From contig CABUWD010000040.1 of the NCBI GenBank assembly GCA_902495155.1, positions 1-15,308 of the forward strand: DNA of 15,308 nt. Direction: 5' to 3'. The position numbers and the translations under genes were made by a program. Shown here piece by piece: positions 1-7,402 of this stretch; within the stretch, counting starts at the first letter, position 1; every line of letters starts with the position of its first letter. This DNA comes from an uncultured Collinsella sp. (lineage in GTDB: Bacteria > Actinomycetota > Coriobacteriia > Coriobacteriales > Coriobacteriaceae). A model generated the notes under the pieces. The model was not told where the DNA came from and did not search any database. It saw nothing but the letters and a program-made list of their open reading frames with translations.

Positions 1-107
1 GGGCTTTGGTATCTGGTCGGTCGCGAGTTCCGCACGAGCCGGAGAGCACTTTATGTGCTCTCCGTGCGAGCAGGACTGCCCGAGCAGGCGACCAAATACC
101 AAAGCCC
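1..107. other. Large nested dyad / candidate structured leader upstream of sdaA
   Basis: Bases 1-12 are the exact reverse complement of 96-107. After one mismatch (13/95), bases 14-19 pair with 89-94, giving an outer stem of about 18 bp. Inside it, 41-49 pairs perfectly with 55-63 around a 5-base loop (50-54). This stem is extended by 31-35 with 64-68 across a 5-base bulge (36-40). A small CTGC/GCAG hairpin lies at 76-87. The block ends 62 bp before the sdaA start, so it could be a cis-regulatory RNA leader or an intergenic palindromic repeat. It matches no riboswitch class that I recognise. The outer arm starts at base 1, so the element may extend beyond the window. Confidence 0.6.
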
Positions 108-114
108 TCGGAAC

Positions 115-137
115 GGCGGGACAGAGTATGCCCCGCC
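115..137 (+). promoter_or_regulatory. G+C-rich hairpin between the dyad and the sdaA ribosome-binding site
   Basis: GGCGGG (115-120) pairs with CCCGCC (132-137) around an 11-base loop. No T-run follows, so it is not a classical intrinsic terminator. It lies between the larger dyad (1-107) and the AGGAG ribosome-binding site (160-164), where a leader-RNA switch could act. Function is inferred from position only. Confidence 0.35.
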
Positions 138-169
138 CCTCGGGACGACGGGATAGAACAGGAGCGCAT

Positions 170-1777
170 ATGGCAGGCAAGCCGCAAACACTAGCTACGA
201 CCTCGGCATTCGAGATCTTGGGCCCCGTCATGGTCGGCCCCAGCTCATCGCACACCGCCGGCGCCCTGCGCTGCGCCCAAGTTGCCGCCAGCCTGCTGGA
301 AGGCCGCATCACCAAAGTCACCTTTGGCCTGTGGAACTCCTTCGCCCACACCTACCGCGGCCACGGCACCGACCGTGCGCTCGTCGCGGGCATCCTGGGT
401 CTCGACACCGATGACGAGAACATCAAGCAGGCCTTCGACCTCGCGCACGAGCAGGGCCTCGAATATCACTTTGACATCAAGGGCGACGACGCCTCCATCC
501 ACCCCAACACCGTCGACATCGACATGGTCGACGACACGGGCGCCACGGCACAGGTCCGCGGTGAGAGCCTGGGCGGCGGCAAGATGCGCATCAGCCGCAT
601 TAACGGCGTCGGCGTCGACATCTCGGGCATGTACTCCACACTCTTCGTGGCGCACTACGACGTCCCCGGCGTGCTCGCCGCGCTCACCAACCTGCTCGCC
701 TACGCCCACGTGAACATCGCCTTCTGCCGCACCTACCGCACCGAAGTGGGCGGCCAGGCCTACTCCGTCTTTGAAACCGACGGCGCGCCCGACGACACCG
801 TTATCCCCATGCTACGCAAGCTCGACAATGTCGATTACGCGACCTTTATCGAGCTCCCCGGTTCTGCCTCGTCGCTCTCCCCCGGCGTCTCGGCAAAGGA
901 GATCTTCGACGACGGCGAGCAGCTGCTCGATGCGTGCGCCGAGCTCGGCCTGAATATCGGCGCCGTTATGGCCGTGCGCGAGGCGCGTCTGACCGGCGAG
1001 ACCCACGCCGTCGCCGCCATGCGCCGCGTGCTTGACGTCATGCGCGAGGAGACCACGACCCCCATCGTCAATCCGCAGCGATCGCTCGGCGGGCTTATCG
1101 GCGGCGAGGCTAAACTCGTCGATGCCACCGGCCGCAACGATTTGAGCACGAACCTGATGGGCACCGTTCAAACCGACGCCGTGGCCCGAGCGATGGCCGT
1201 GCTCGAGCGCTCCGCCACGATGGGAGTGATCGTCGCCGCCCCCACGGCAGGCTCCGCGGGTGTCGTGCCCGGCTGCGTGCTGGCGCTCGCCGATCACCTG
1301 CAGCTCGACGACGAGCAGGTCATGGATGCGCTCTACTGCGCAGCCGCCATCGGCCTCAACCTCACCACAAGCGCCTGCGTTGCCGGCGCCGAGGGCGGCT
1401 GCCAGGCTGAGGTGGGAAGCGCCGCCGCCATGGCAGGCGCCGCGCTGGTGCAGATGCTCGGCGGCACGCCCGAGCAGGCGCTCGACGCCAGTTCCATCGC
1501 GCTGAGTAATCTGCTGGGTCTCGTTTGCGACCCCGTCGGTGGCCTCGTGGAGGTGCCCTGCCAAAACCGCAACGCCATCGGCGTGGCAGCGGCCTTTAGC
1601 TCTGCACAACTCGCCCTCGCAGGCATTAAGAGCTTGGTGCCGTTTGACCAGATGGCACATGTCATGCTCTCGGTGGGTCACGCGTTGCCGGCCACGCTGC
1701 GCGAGACGGCAAAGGGCGGCATCGCGCAGGCTCCGGCCGCACTTTCGGCCTGTGCAAAATGCGGTGTGTGCGGATAG
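170..1777 (+). CDS. sdaA: L-serine dehydratase (L-serine ammonia-lyase), iron-sulfur type, single chain with ACT domain
   Basis: This 535-residue enzyme deaminates L-serine to pyruvate and ammonia in the cytoplasm using an oxygen-labile [4Fe-4S] cluster. The N-terminal beta-type domain carries GPSSSHTAG (residues 23-31). An ACT-like regulatory segment at about 155-225 begins near VPGVLAAL. The rest is the alpha-type catalytic domain. C411 (GGCQAEVG), C453 (VCDPVGG) and C464 (VPCQNRN) have the 42- and 11-residue spacing of the cluster cysteines known from the Legionella enzyme. The C-terminus CAKCGVCG resembles the cysteine tail reported to cap the cluster there. The ATG at 170 is chosen because AGGAG lies at 160-164; in-frame ATGs at 53 and 128 would read through the structured leader. 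The gene corresponds to a fusion of the separate SdaAB and SdaAA subunits of Bacillus. It appears monocistronic, with a terminator after it. Confidence 0.93.
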   Translation: MAGKPQTLATTSAFEILGPVMVGPSSSHTAGALRCAQVAASLLEGRITKVTFGLWNSFAHTYRGHGTDRALVAGILGLDTDDENIKQAFDLAHEQGLEYHFDIKGDDASIHPNTVDIDMVDDTGATAQVRGESLGGGKMRISRINGVGVDISGMYSTLFVAHYDVPGVLAALTNLLAYAHVNIAFCRTYRTEVGGQAYSVFETDGAPDDTVIPMLRKLDNVDYATFIELPGSASSLSPGVSAKEIFDDGEQLLDACAELGLNIGAVMAVREARLTGETHAVAAMRRVLDVMREETTTPIVNPQRSLGGLIGGEAKLVDATGRNDLSTNLMGTVQTDAVARAMAVLERSATMGVIVAAPTAGSAGVVPGCVLALADHLQLDDEQVMDALYCAAAIGLNLTTSACVAGAEGGCQAEVGSAAAMAGAALVQMLGGTPEQALDASSIALSNLLGLVCDPVGGLVEVPCQNRNAIGVAAAFSSAQLALAGIKSLVPFDQMAHVMLSVGHALPATLRETAKGGIAQAPAALSACAKCGVCG

Positions 1778-1793
1778 CGACAAAGAACGACTC

Positions 1794-1822
1794 AAAGGTG
1801 GGACAAATGTCCCACCTCTTTT
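1794..1822 (+). terminator. Intrinsic terminator after sdaA
   Basis: A perfect 8-bp stem, GGTGGGAC (1797-1804) with GTCCCACC (1809-1816), closes a 4-base AAAT loop. It is flanked by AAA upstream and TCTTTT downstream. It lies 17 bp after the sdaA stop. The A-run before and T-run after suit termination on the + strand and possibly weak bidirectional action. Confidence 0.85.
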
Positions 1823-1863
1823 GAATGCCACCGTTTCCGTACCACAAACAGCAGGGCAATCGC

Positions 1864-1869
1864 TATAAT
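1864..1869 (+). promoter_or_regulatory. Putative -10 box of the L,D-transpeptidase promoter
   Basis: A perfect TATAAT lies 58 bp upstream of the start at 1927, in the gap after the sdaA terminator. No good -35 hexamer is seen at 16-18 bp spacing (ACCACA or neighbours). Transcription would begin near 1876. The call rests on the -10 box and its position. Confidence 0.5.
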
Positions 1870-1926
1870 GCAAGCCCAGTAAAAACACGATGAGCCGCAA
1901 GGCGAAACTCGAAGGATATAGATACG

Positions 1927-3642
1927 ATGTCGCAAAACGACCGAACTCAACTGATTCCCGATCCGCAGCAGCCGAGCAGGCACACCGGCGGCGTTCAGTC
2001 ACCGCGTCCTATCGCGCCGAGCCACGGTCAGCAGCGTGGTGCGGCAAACGCTTCCCAACGCCCAAACCAACAGCGACAGCAGCGCCAGGCAAACGGCAAT
2101 GCGCCCAAGCAGCCCCCCACGCACGCCCGAGGCGATCGCGGCCCCGCGCGCAAGTCCGCCGGCAACAATAGGTCGGGCAAAAAGACGACGCTCTTTGTCG
2201 TCTTGGGTCTTATCGTCATTGTCTATATCGTAGGAATCGTAGCGTTTTCGCAGCTAGCCTACCCCAACACCACCATCGCCGGCGTCGACGTCTCGTTCTC
2301 CAACGCTTCGTCTGCCGCTACCAAGGTCAATTCGGCATGGAAGCACTATAAGCTCACCGTGACAGGCGATGACTTTAGCTGGACCTATCAGCCCGAGTCC
2401 GATGAGCCCATCGTCGATGGCGAAGCTGCCGCAAAAGAGATTATCAGCCACAACGAAGCCTTTGTATGGCCGGTCCGCCTTGTGGAATCCTTAAGCGGCA
2501 AGGCCAAAACAACCGCTACCTCCAACGAAGTCGATCTTGATCAAGACGTCGACCTGTCCATGCTCTCCGATACCTTTGACCAAAAGAAGTTTGAGAAGGA
2601 TCTGGGCGCCGCCATCGACGAGTTTAACGAGGGGCGTTCGGGCACGTTCGAGGCCAATAGCTCCTATGACGAGCAGGCCGGCAAGTTTACCGTCGAGAAG
2701 GCGCGCTCCAACGAAAAACTCAACCGCGAGCATGTCATTAAGTATGCCGAGCTCGAGCTTGCCTCGCTGGCCGAGACCGTAGATCTTTCCAAGCTCGGCA
2801 ACGATGCCTATGAGCCGCTCAATGGAACGCTGACCGATGATCAGATTCAGGCCGCATGCGATGCCGCCAACAACTTCCTGGGCGTCAACGTGACCCTCAA
2901 GCTCAACGGCGAGGATGCCGGCAAGGTTGATGGCAGCTCCGTGTTGCAGTGGATCAGCTTTGCCGATCCGGCCAATCCCACGCTCGATACGTCGCAGATC
3001 AGCAGCTGGGCAGCCGAGCTCGCCAACGGCTTTAATACCGTGGGCTCCACTCGCTGGTGGACGCGCGCCGATGGCAAGCAGTGCGCCGTCGAAGGCGGTG
3101 ACTTTGGTTGGTCCATCGACAGCAGCTCGCTCGCCAAGCAGGTCGAGGACGCCATTAACAACAAGCAGACCGGCGAGATCGAGATCAAGTACTCCCAGAA
3201 GGCCGACACCTTTACCGCAAAGGGAGAGCCCGACTGGAAGGCATATATCGACGTCGACTTGTCCGAACAGCACGCGCGCTACTATAACGAGAGCGGAAAT
3301 ATCGTTTGGGAGGCCAACTTTATCTCGGGCAAGCCGGGCGAGGACGCCACGCCCGAGGGCGTCTGGCAGATCAACAGCAACGACGGCGGCAGTACCCTGA
3401 TCGGAGCCAAGGACCCCGAGACCGGCAAGCCCAAATACGAGAGTCCGGTGAGCTACTGGATGCCGTTTGAGGGCAACATGATCGGCTTCCATGATGCCAC
3501 CTGGCAAAACGACAAGAGCTTCGATAACGCCGAGTCGTACAAATGGTGCGGCAGCCACGGTTGCATCAACCTGCGTCTGGCAGACGCCAAGGCACTTCAC
3601 GACTGCATCAAAGTCGGCCTGTGCGTGGTTGTCCACTCGTAG
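1927..3642 (+). CDS. Membrane-anchored L,D-transpeptidase (YkuD domain) with peptidoglycan-binding region
   Basis: This 571-residue protein should cross-link peptidoglycan stem peptides (3-3 bonds) or attach proteins to them at the outer face of the membrane. Residues 1-86 are a cytoplasmic, low-complexity stretch rich in Q, N, P and R. A single membrane helix spans about 87-110. The extracytoplasmic part (about 115-430) has the look of PG_binding_4-type repeats, which often precede YkuD domains. The YkuD domain begins near residue 437 and runs to the end. It holds the upstream histidine (GFHDA, H522) and the SHGCINLR motif with catalytic C546, preceded by S543 and H544. The start at 1927 follows GAAGGA (1911-1916). 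The gene has its own terminator-promoter interval upstream and appears monocistronic. The exact cross-linking substrate is not visible from sequence. Confidence 0.9.
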   Translation: MSQNDRTQLIPDPQQPSRHTGGVQSPRPIAPSHGQQRGAANASQRPNQQRQQRQANGNAPKQPPTHARGDRGPARKSAGNNRSGKKTTLFVVLGLIVIVYIVGIVAFSQLAYPNTTIAGVDVSFSNASSAATKVNSAWKHYKLTVTGDDFSWTYQPESDEPIVDGEAAAKEIISHNEAFVWPVRLVESLSGKAKTTATSNEVDLDQDVDLSMLSDTFDQKKFEKDLGAAIDEFNEGRSGTFEANSSYDEQAGKFTVEKARSNEKLNREHVIKYAELELASLAETVDLSKLGNDAYEPLNGTLTDDQIQAACDAANNFLGVNVTLKLNGEDAGKVDGSSVLQWISFADPANPTLDTSQISSWAAELANGFNTVGSTRWWTRADGKQCAVEGGDFGWSIDSSSLAKQVEDAINNKQTGEIEIKYSQKADTFTAKGEPDWKAYIDVDLSEQHARYYNESGNIVWEANFISGKPGEDATPEGVWQINSNDGGSTLIGAKDPETGKPKYESPVSYWMPFEGNMIGFHDATWQNDKSFDNAESYKWCGSHGCINLRLADAKALHDCIKVGLCVVVHS

Positions 3643-3710
3643 TGCAACGAGCGCATTCCTACAACGTGGAACCGCTGCGACCAATCTAACAGTTCCGAAA
3701 GAAACCGTCC

Positions 3711-3740
3711 TATGCGCCCGCCCCAACCGGTGGGCGCATA
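3711..3740. repeat. Perfect 9-bp inverted repeat upstream of the exporter operon
   Basis: TATGCGCCC (3711-3719) is the exact reverse complement of GGGCGCATA (3732-3740), with a 12-base C-rich spacer. It lies 68 bp after the transpeptidase stop and 34 bp before the adaptor start. No T-run follows on either strand, so it is a poor intrinsic terminator. A regulator operator or RNA hairpin controlling the exporter operon is possible. Confidence 0.55.
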
Positions 3741-3774
3741 TACTTATCGAGGTACTTTCTATAAAGGAGACGCT

Positions 3775-5208
3775 ATGCCGAATGTCCCCACGATCACCCC
3801 GGGCCCAGATGATACCGAGCGCACGCCCGAAGGTGCCACCGAAACGATTCCTCTGATTACAAACGTGCATGCCGATAAGCAGAACGGACGCGCGAACGAT
3901 GCGGCCGAGATTTCCGATGAAGAGGCATACGCCAAGCTCAAGGCAAAACGTGCCGAACGTCGACGCAAAAAGCTGATTCGACGCGGTATTGCCGCCAGCG
4001 TCGTGGGTGCCATCGCGCTCATTGCCATTGTCGCAACCCTGGTTATCAATGCGCAGCCACAGGGCGCTAGTGGGCCTGTGACCGACATGGTGACCGAGGG
4101 CACGTTTACCACAACGGTCGAGGCGAAAGGCCGGCTCAAACCCATTTCGTCCTCAGTGGTCTCCCCTTCTGTCGACGGTACGGTCGATTCGATCAACGTG
4201 CAGGCAGGCCAATCCGTCAATGAGGGCGACGTGCTTATGACTATTAAAAACGACGAGCTCGATCGCAACGTTGCCGAGGCGCAGCGTGCAGTTGCAGCCG
4301 CCCAGGAAGACCTCTCCAACGCGCAGAAAGCCGCAGCTGCCGAGCAGACCACCCCAACGACGGACGTCGATGGAGTTTCCGCAGCGGCTGGCGTCTCCGA
4401 CACATCAGCGGACACGAACGCCGTATCGGCCGCGCAGCGCAGCCTCGCATCGGCCCAGGCAAACCTCGACCAGGCGAACGCCAAGGCCGCCAGTCGCACG
4501 GTCACGGCCCCGAGCTCGGGTAGCATCGTGGAGCTCAACGCCAAGGTGGGCGCCACGGTTACAAGCGGCATGATCATGGGCGAAAGCGATACGAGCGGCG
4601 GCAGGCAGTGCATGCAAATCGCCGACCTGTCCAAGATGAAGGTGACCGTGCAGGTGGGCGAAAAGGACATCGCCAAGATCGCCGTTGGGCAGAGCGCCAA
4701 CGTCACGTATCCCGCGTTTCCCGATATCGTGAGCCAGGGCACCGTCACGGCTATCGCGTCGGTGGCAAACTCCGACGCCGCCAACGGCGGCGGCAGCGTG
4801 ACCTTTAACGTCGACATCCTCATCGAGGCGCCCGACGCGCGCCTGAAGCCGGGCATGACGGCCGAGGTATCGGTGGTGACCGAGCAGCTCGACGACGTGG
4901 TGATGGTGCCGACGATGGCGCTCATGACCGAAGACGGCGAACACTATTACGTCAACGTGGCAACCGATGACGAGGGCAAGCAAACCCATCGCGTGAAGGT
5001 GGCCGTCGTGACGCAAAACGACAACGAAGCCGTAGTCGGCAAGACACAGGTCAAGCGCGACGACCAGGGCAACGAGATCAACCCCAACGTGCCGGTTACC
5101 AAGCTGCGCGATGGCGACACGCTCGCCATGGACACCGGAGCGGACGCAACGGCTGACGGCGGCTACAGCGCGGATTCGGGCAGTATGTCTGCCGATGAGG
5201 ACATGTAA
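3775..5208 (+). CDS. Periplasmic-adaptor / membrane-fusion protein (HlyD-MacA-like) of an ABC exporter
   Basis: This 477-residue adaptor is the membrane-anchored partner of the following ATPase and permease. Residues 1-70 are cytoplasmic and end in a highly basic run (KRAERRRKKLIRR). One membrane helix spans about 71-92. The two halves of a lipoyl/biotinyl-like domain lie at about 123-159 and 243-275. Between them is an alanine-rich coiled-coil hairpin (160-183 and 217-240) broken by a Thr/Asp/Ala-rich linker. A beta-barrel and membrane-proximal region follow to about 450. The tail is acidic and Gly/Ser-rich. The start at 3775 follows AAAGGAGA (3763-3770); the in-frame upstream ATG at 3712 lies within the palindrome. 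The stop overlaps the next start by one base (TAATG). The substrate cannot be read from sequence; peptides, lipids or drugs are all possible for this family. Confidence 0.87.
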   Translation: MPNVPTITPGPDDTERTPEGATETIPLITNVHADKQNGRANDAAEISDEEAYAKLKAKRAERRRKKLIRRGIAASVVGAIALIAIVATLVINAQPQGASGPVTDMVTEGTFTTTVEAKGRLKPISSSVVSPSVDGTVDSINVQAGQSVNEGDVLMTIKNDELDRNVAEAQRAVAAAQEDLSNAQKAAAAEQTTPTTDVDGVSAAAGVSDTSADTNAVSAAQRSLASAQANLDQANAKAASRTVTAPSSGSIVELNAKVGATVTSGMIMGESDTSGGRQCMQIADLSKMKVTVQVGEKDIAKIAVGQSANVTYPAFPDIVSQGTVTAIASVANSDAANGGGSVTFNVDILIEAPDARLKPGMTAEVSVVTEQLDDVVMVPTMALMTEDGEHYYVNVATDDEGKQTHRVKVAVVTQNDNEAVVGKTQVKRDDQGNEINPNVPVTKLRDGDTLAMDTGADATADGGYSADSGSMSADEDM

Positions 5209-5981
5209 TGCGTCCCGTTATCGACATCCGCAACGTGCACCGCATCTTTGAAAGCGAGGCAGGTTGCGCCCACATCCTGCACAACGTGAGCCTGGCGGTA
5301 AACCCCGGTGAGTTCGTGGCCATTACCGGCCCCTCGGGCTCGGGCAAGTCGACGCTCATGAACATCCTCGGCTGCTTGGATAAGCCGACGGCGGGCGACT
5401 ACTACCTGCAAGGGCTCAACGTGGCCGAGCTTGACGATGACGAGCTCACCGAAGTTCGCGCCCTGAGCATTGGCTTTGTCTTTCAGAGCTTCAACCTGCT
5501 GCCGCGCCTGTCGGTTATCGAAAACGTCATGCTGCCGCTGGCCTACACCAATGTGCCCCGAAGCCAGCGCGAAATGCGCGCCGTGCACGCGCTGCAGGCT
5601 GTCACGCTGCCCGTCGACCACTGGGACCACCGCATATCCGAGCTCTCGGGCGGCCAGATGCAGCGCGTCGCCATCGCGCGCGCCCTCGTCAACGATCCAC
5701 CCATCATTTTGGCTGACGAGCCGACGGGAAACCTGGACTCCGCCACTGGAGCGCTTGTAATGGAGACCTTCCATAAGCTCCAGGAGCGCGGCAAAACCAT
5801 CGTGTTCATCACACACGACCCCGGCATTGCCGCCGAGGCCGACCGTGCCGTGACCATCCGCGACGGTCGAATTCACGACGGCGCGTATATTCCACATGCA
5901 CCGCGGACCCTGCGCAGCGCCGTAGATAGCCTGCCCATGATTTCCGCCTCCGCCAACCCGCCGAAAGGAGTGGTGGCATGA
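5208..5981 (+). CDS. ABC transporter ATP-binding protein, MacB/LolD-like
   Basis: This 257-residue ATPase powers the exporter formed with its two neighbours. All ABC motifs are present: Walker A GPSGSGKST (41-49), Q-loop glutamine in FVFQSFNLLP (Q93), signature LSGGQ (146-150), Walker B IILADE (166-171) followed by PTGNLD, and switch histidine H203 (ITHD). This pattern is typical of the MacB/LolD/FtsE-related group of mechanotransmission transporters. The C-terminal 35 residues past the core are of unknown role. The start overlaps the adaptor stop by one base, and the stop overlaps the permease start as ATGA, so the three proteins are probably made in balanced amounts. Confidence 0.93.
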   Translation: MRPVIDIRNVHRIFESEAGCAHILHNVSLAVNPGEFVAITGPSGSGKSTLMNILGCLDKPTAGDYYLQGLNVAELDDDELTEVRALSIGFVFQSFNLLPRLSVIENVMLPLAYTNVPRSQREMRAVHALQAVTLPVDHWDHRISELSGGQMQRVAIARALVNDPPIILADEPTGNLDSATGALVMETFHKLQERGKTIVFITHDPGIAAEADRAVTIRDGRIHDGAYIPHAPRTLRSAVDSLPMISASANPPKGVVA

Positions 5982-7192
5982 GCACCCGTGATCTCATCCA
6001 GGAAGCCCTTCACTCGCTCGAGGCCAACAAGGGGCGCAGCCTGCTCACCATCCTGGGCATTGTCATCGGCATCGCCTCGGTTATCGCCATGACTTCGCTC
6101 ATCGGCGGCATCCAAAACAGTTTGGTCAACAGCCTGGGCCTCAATGCGGCACGCATGGTGCAAATCTATTCGTCCCAAGAACTCACTGATTCTGATGTCG
6201 AGAAGCTTCAAAAACTGGTGCCACAGATAGAGCAGATCGGCGTCGTGGACAGCGCCTATACCGAGTACAAGACCGGCGATAAAAGCTATACCGTCATGGC
6301 GCAGGGCGTCGATAGCAACATGCTCGACGCGGTGGGCGCCAGCAAGCTCGTTGCGGGGCGCACCTATTCCCAGGCCGAGTCCCAATCAGGCTCGCGCGTG
6401 GCGCTCATCAGCCGCAACGGCGCCGATCAGCTTTACGGCAACGAACAGGACGCGGTAGGCAAGACTATTGAGGTCTCCAACGGCGAGGTACAGATTGTCG
6501 GCGTTATCGACGGCGGCAGCGACTCCATGGGCTCGCTCACGCTGTATATGCCACGCGAAACCATCTCTGGGCTGTTTAGCGACGAGAATCCTTCATTCCC
6601 CAGCGTGACGGCGCTCGCCGCCGAGGGCACGGACATGGATGAGCTTTGTAAGACCATCGAGTCCAAGGTGCGCGCGATGAAGGGCATCGAGGAGGAGGAT
6701 GAGTACGACAGTGTATCAGCAACATCCATGAAAAGCGCCATCGATACACTCAACTCCTTTATGGGCGCGTTCTCGCTCATCATGGGTGCTGTCGCCAGCA
6801 TCTCGCTGCTTGTCGGCGGTATCGGCATTATGAATATGATGCTCACCAACGTATCTGAACGCATCCGCGAGATCGGCATCCGCCGTGCTCTGGGCGCCAG
6901 TCGTCGCGATATCACCGCGCAGTTTTTGGCCGAGTCCTCGGCGCTGTGCGTCACCGGCGGACTGTTGGGTGTCCTGATTGGCTATCTGCTGGCATGGGGA
7001 CTCACGTTCTTTGCCACAAGCTCGGGCATCATGAGCGAGTTTGGAGCTACCGGGACGATCACGCCAAGCTTCTCCATTACGACAGTGTTGCTCGCGTTTG
7101 CCGTATCGGTCGGCATCGGCGTAATCTTTGGCTTCTATCCCGCTCGCCGCGCGGCAAAGCTCGACCCGGTGGAGTGCCTTCGCTACCAGTAA
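5978..7192 (+). CDS. ABC transporter permease, MacB/FtsX family
   Basis: This 404-residue permease has the standard four-helix MacB layout. The first helix is at about 20-42 (LLTILGIVIGIASVIAM). A large extracytoplasmic domain, the MacB_PCD type, spans about 43-260. Three C-terminal helices lie at about 262-288, 322-346 and 367-390. The motif ERIREIGIRRALGA after the second helix is the usual FtsX-family coupling segment, and the C-terminus PARRAAKLDPVECLRY is typical. The start follows AAAGGAG (5964-5970) and overlaps the ATPase stop by 4 nt. As it is the last gene of the operon, the complex is adaptor plus ATPase plus permease. No outer-membrane factor is expected in this Gram-positive setting. 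Confidence 0.92.
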   Translation: MSTRDLIQEALHSLEANKGRSLLTILGIVIGIASVIAMTSLIGGIQNSLVNSLGLNAARMVQIYSSQELTDSDVEKLQKLVPQIEQIGVVDSAYTEYKTGDKSYTVMAQGVDSNMLDAVGASKLVAGRTYSQAESQSGSRVALISRNGADQLYGNEQDAVGKTIEVSNGEVQIVGVIDGGSDSMGSLTLYMPRETISGLFSDENPSFPSVTALAAEGTDMDELCKTIESKVRAMKGIEEEDEYDSVSATSMKSAIDTLNSFMGAFSLIMGAVASISLLVGGIGIMNMMLTNVSERIREIGIRRALGASRRDITAQFLAESSALCVTGGLLGVLIGYLLAWGLTFFATSSGIMSEFGATGTITPSFSITTVLLAFAVSVGIGVIFGFYPARRAAKLDPVECLRYQ

Positions 7193-7204
7193 GCCACCAC
7201 CAAA

Positions 7205-7272
7205 AAGTTGCGGTGAATTAGGGACTGGATATGCTATCTAGCAGCAAAACAGACACTATTTCACCGCAACTT
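7205..7272. repeat. 68-bp imperfect palindromic element
   Basis: The 13-base arm 7205-7217 (AAGTTGCGGTGAA) is exactly complementary to 7260-7272. The match continues inward with mismatches, so two 23-nt arms (7205-7227 and 7250-7272) agree at 20 of 23 positions around a 22-nt centre. It looks like a REP- or MITE-type intergenic element or a bidirectional transcription barrier. No second copy was noticed in this window. Confidence 0.65.
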
Positions 7273-7353
7273 ATTGAAGGGCTGCTTACGCCAGTTCCGG
7301 GCGTCGTCCTCGAGCTTTTGGCGGATGACGGTCTTGTACGGTTCGAGCTTGCT
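7261..7353 (-). pseudogene. Possible transposase remnant (IS21 IstA-like)
   Basis: Read on the - strand, this 30-codon frame begins SKLEPYKTVIRQKLEDD, continues ARNWRKQ, and ends with a TGA inside the dyad. The SKLxPYKxxI...L pattern, preceded by a Pro/Arg-rich run, resembles the segment after the helix-turn-helix of IS21-family IstA transposases. It is far too short to work, has no start, and its last codons come from the palindromic arm. The resemblance is from memory of the family and could be chance. Confidence 0.35.
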
Positions 7354-7402
7354 CGAGGCGCTCCTCCTCGCGGGCGGGAGTGCGCGCAGGCGCGGCGAGC
7401 GC

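Larger units (their letters stand above)
7193..7402. other. Intergenic junction between convergent operons
   Basis: This 210-bp gap separates the + strand exporter operon from the - strand cobalamin operon. It holds the 68-bp imperfect dyad (7205-7272) and a transposase-like scrap (7261-7353). The remainder (7354-7402) is G+C-rich with no gene that I can support. I see no classical hairpin plus T-run terminator for either operon here, although the dyad could serve that role. Confidence 0.7.

Noticed and set aside
53..169. Upstream in-frame ATG extensions of sdaA
   Set aside because: They would code through the structured leader; the ATG at 170 has AGGAG at proper spacing and starts at the conserved N-terminus.
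1..169. T-box, glycine riboswitch or tRNA upstream of sdaA
   Set aside because: The T-box bulge consensus, glycine aptamer core and tRNA TPsiC-arm sequence were looked for by eye and not found.
812..2002. 396-codon open frame on the - strand antisense to sdaA
   Set aside because: It mirrors the codon structure of sdaA, is rich in Arg/His/Ala/Gly with no recognisable domain, and runs through the sdaA terminator and the ldt promoter.
2491..3870. 459-codon open frame on the - strand antisense to the L,D-transpeptidase
   Set aside because: Composition is typical of a shadow frame in G+C-rich DNA, and the + strand gene has clear catalytic motifs and a ribosome-binding site.
3759..4925. 388-codon - strand frame opposite the adaptor gene
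   Set aside because: Ser/Ala/Thr-rich shadow of the + strand gene, with no domain.
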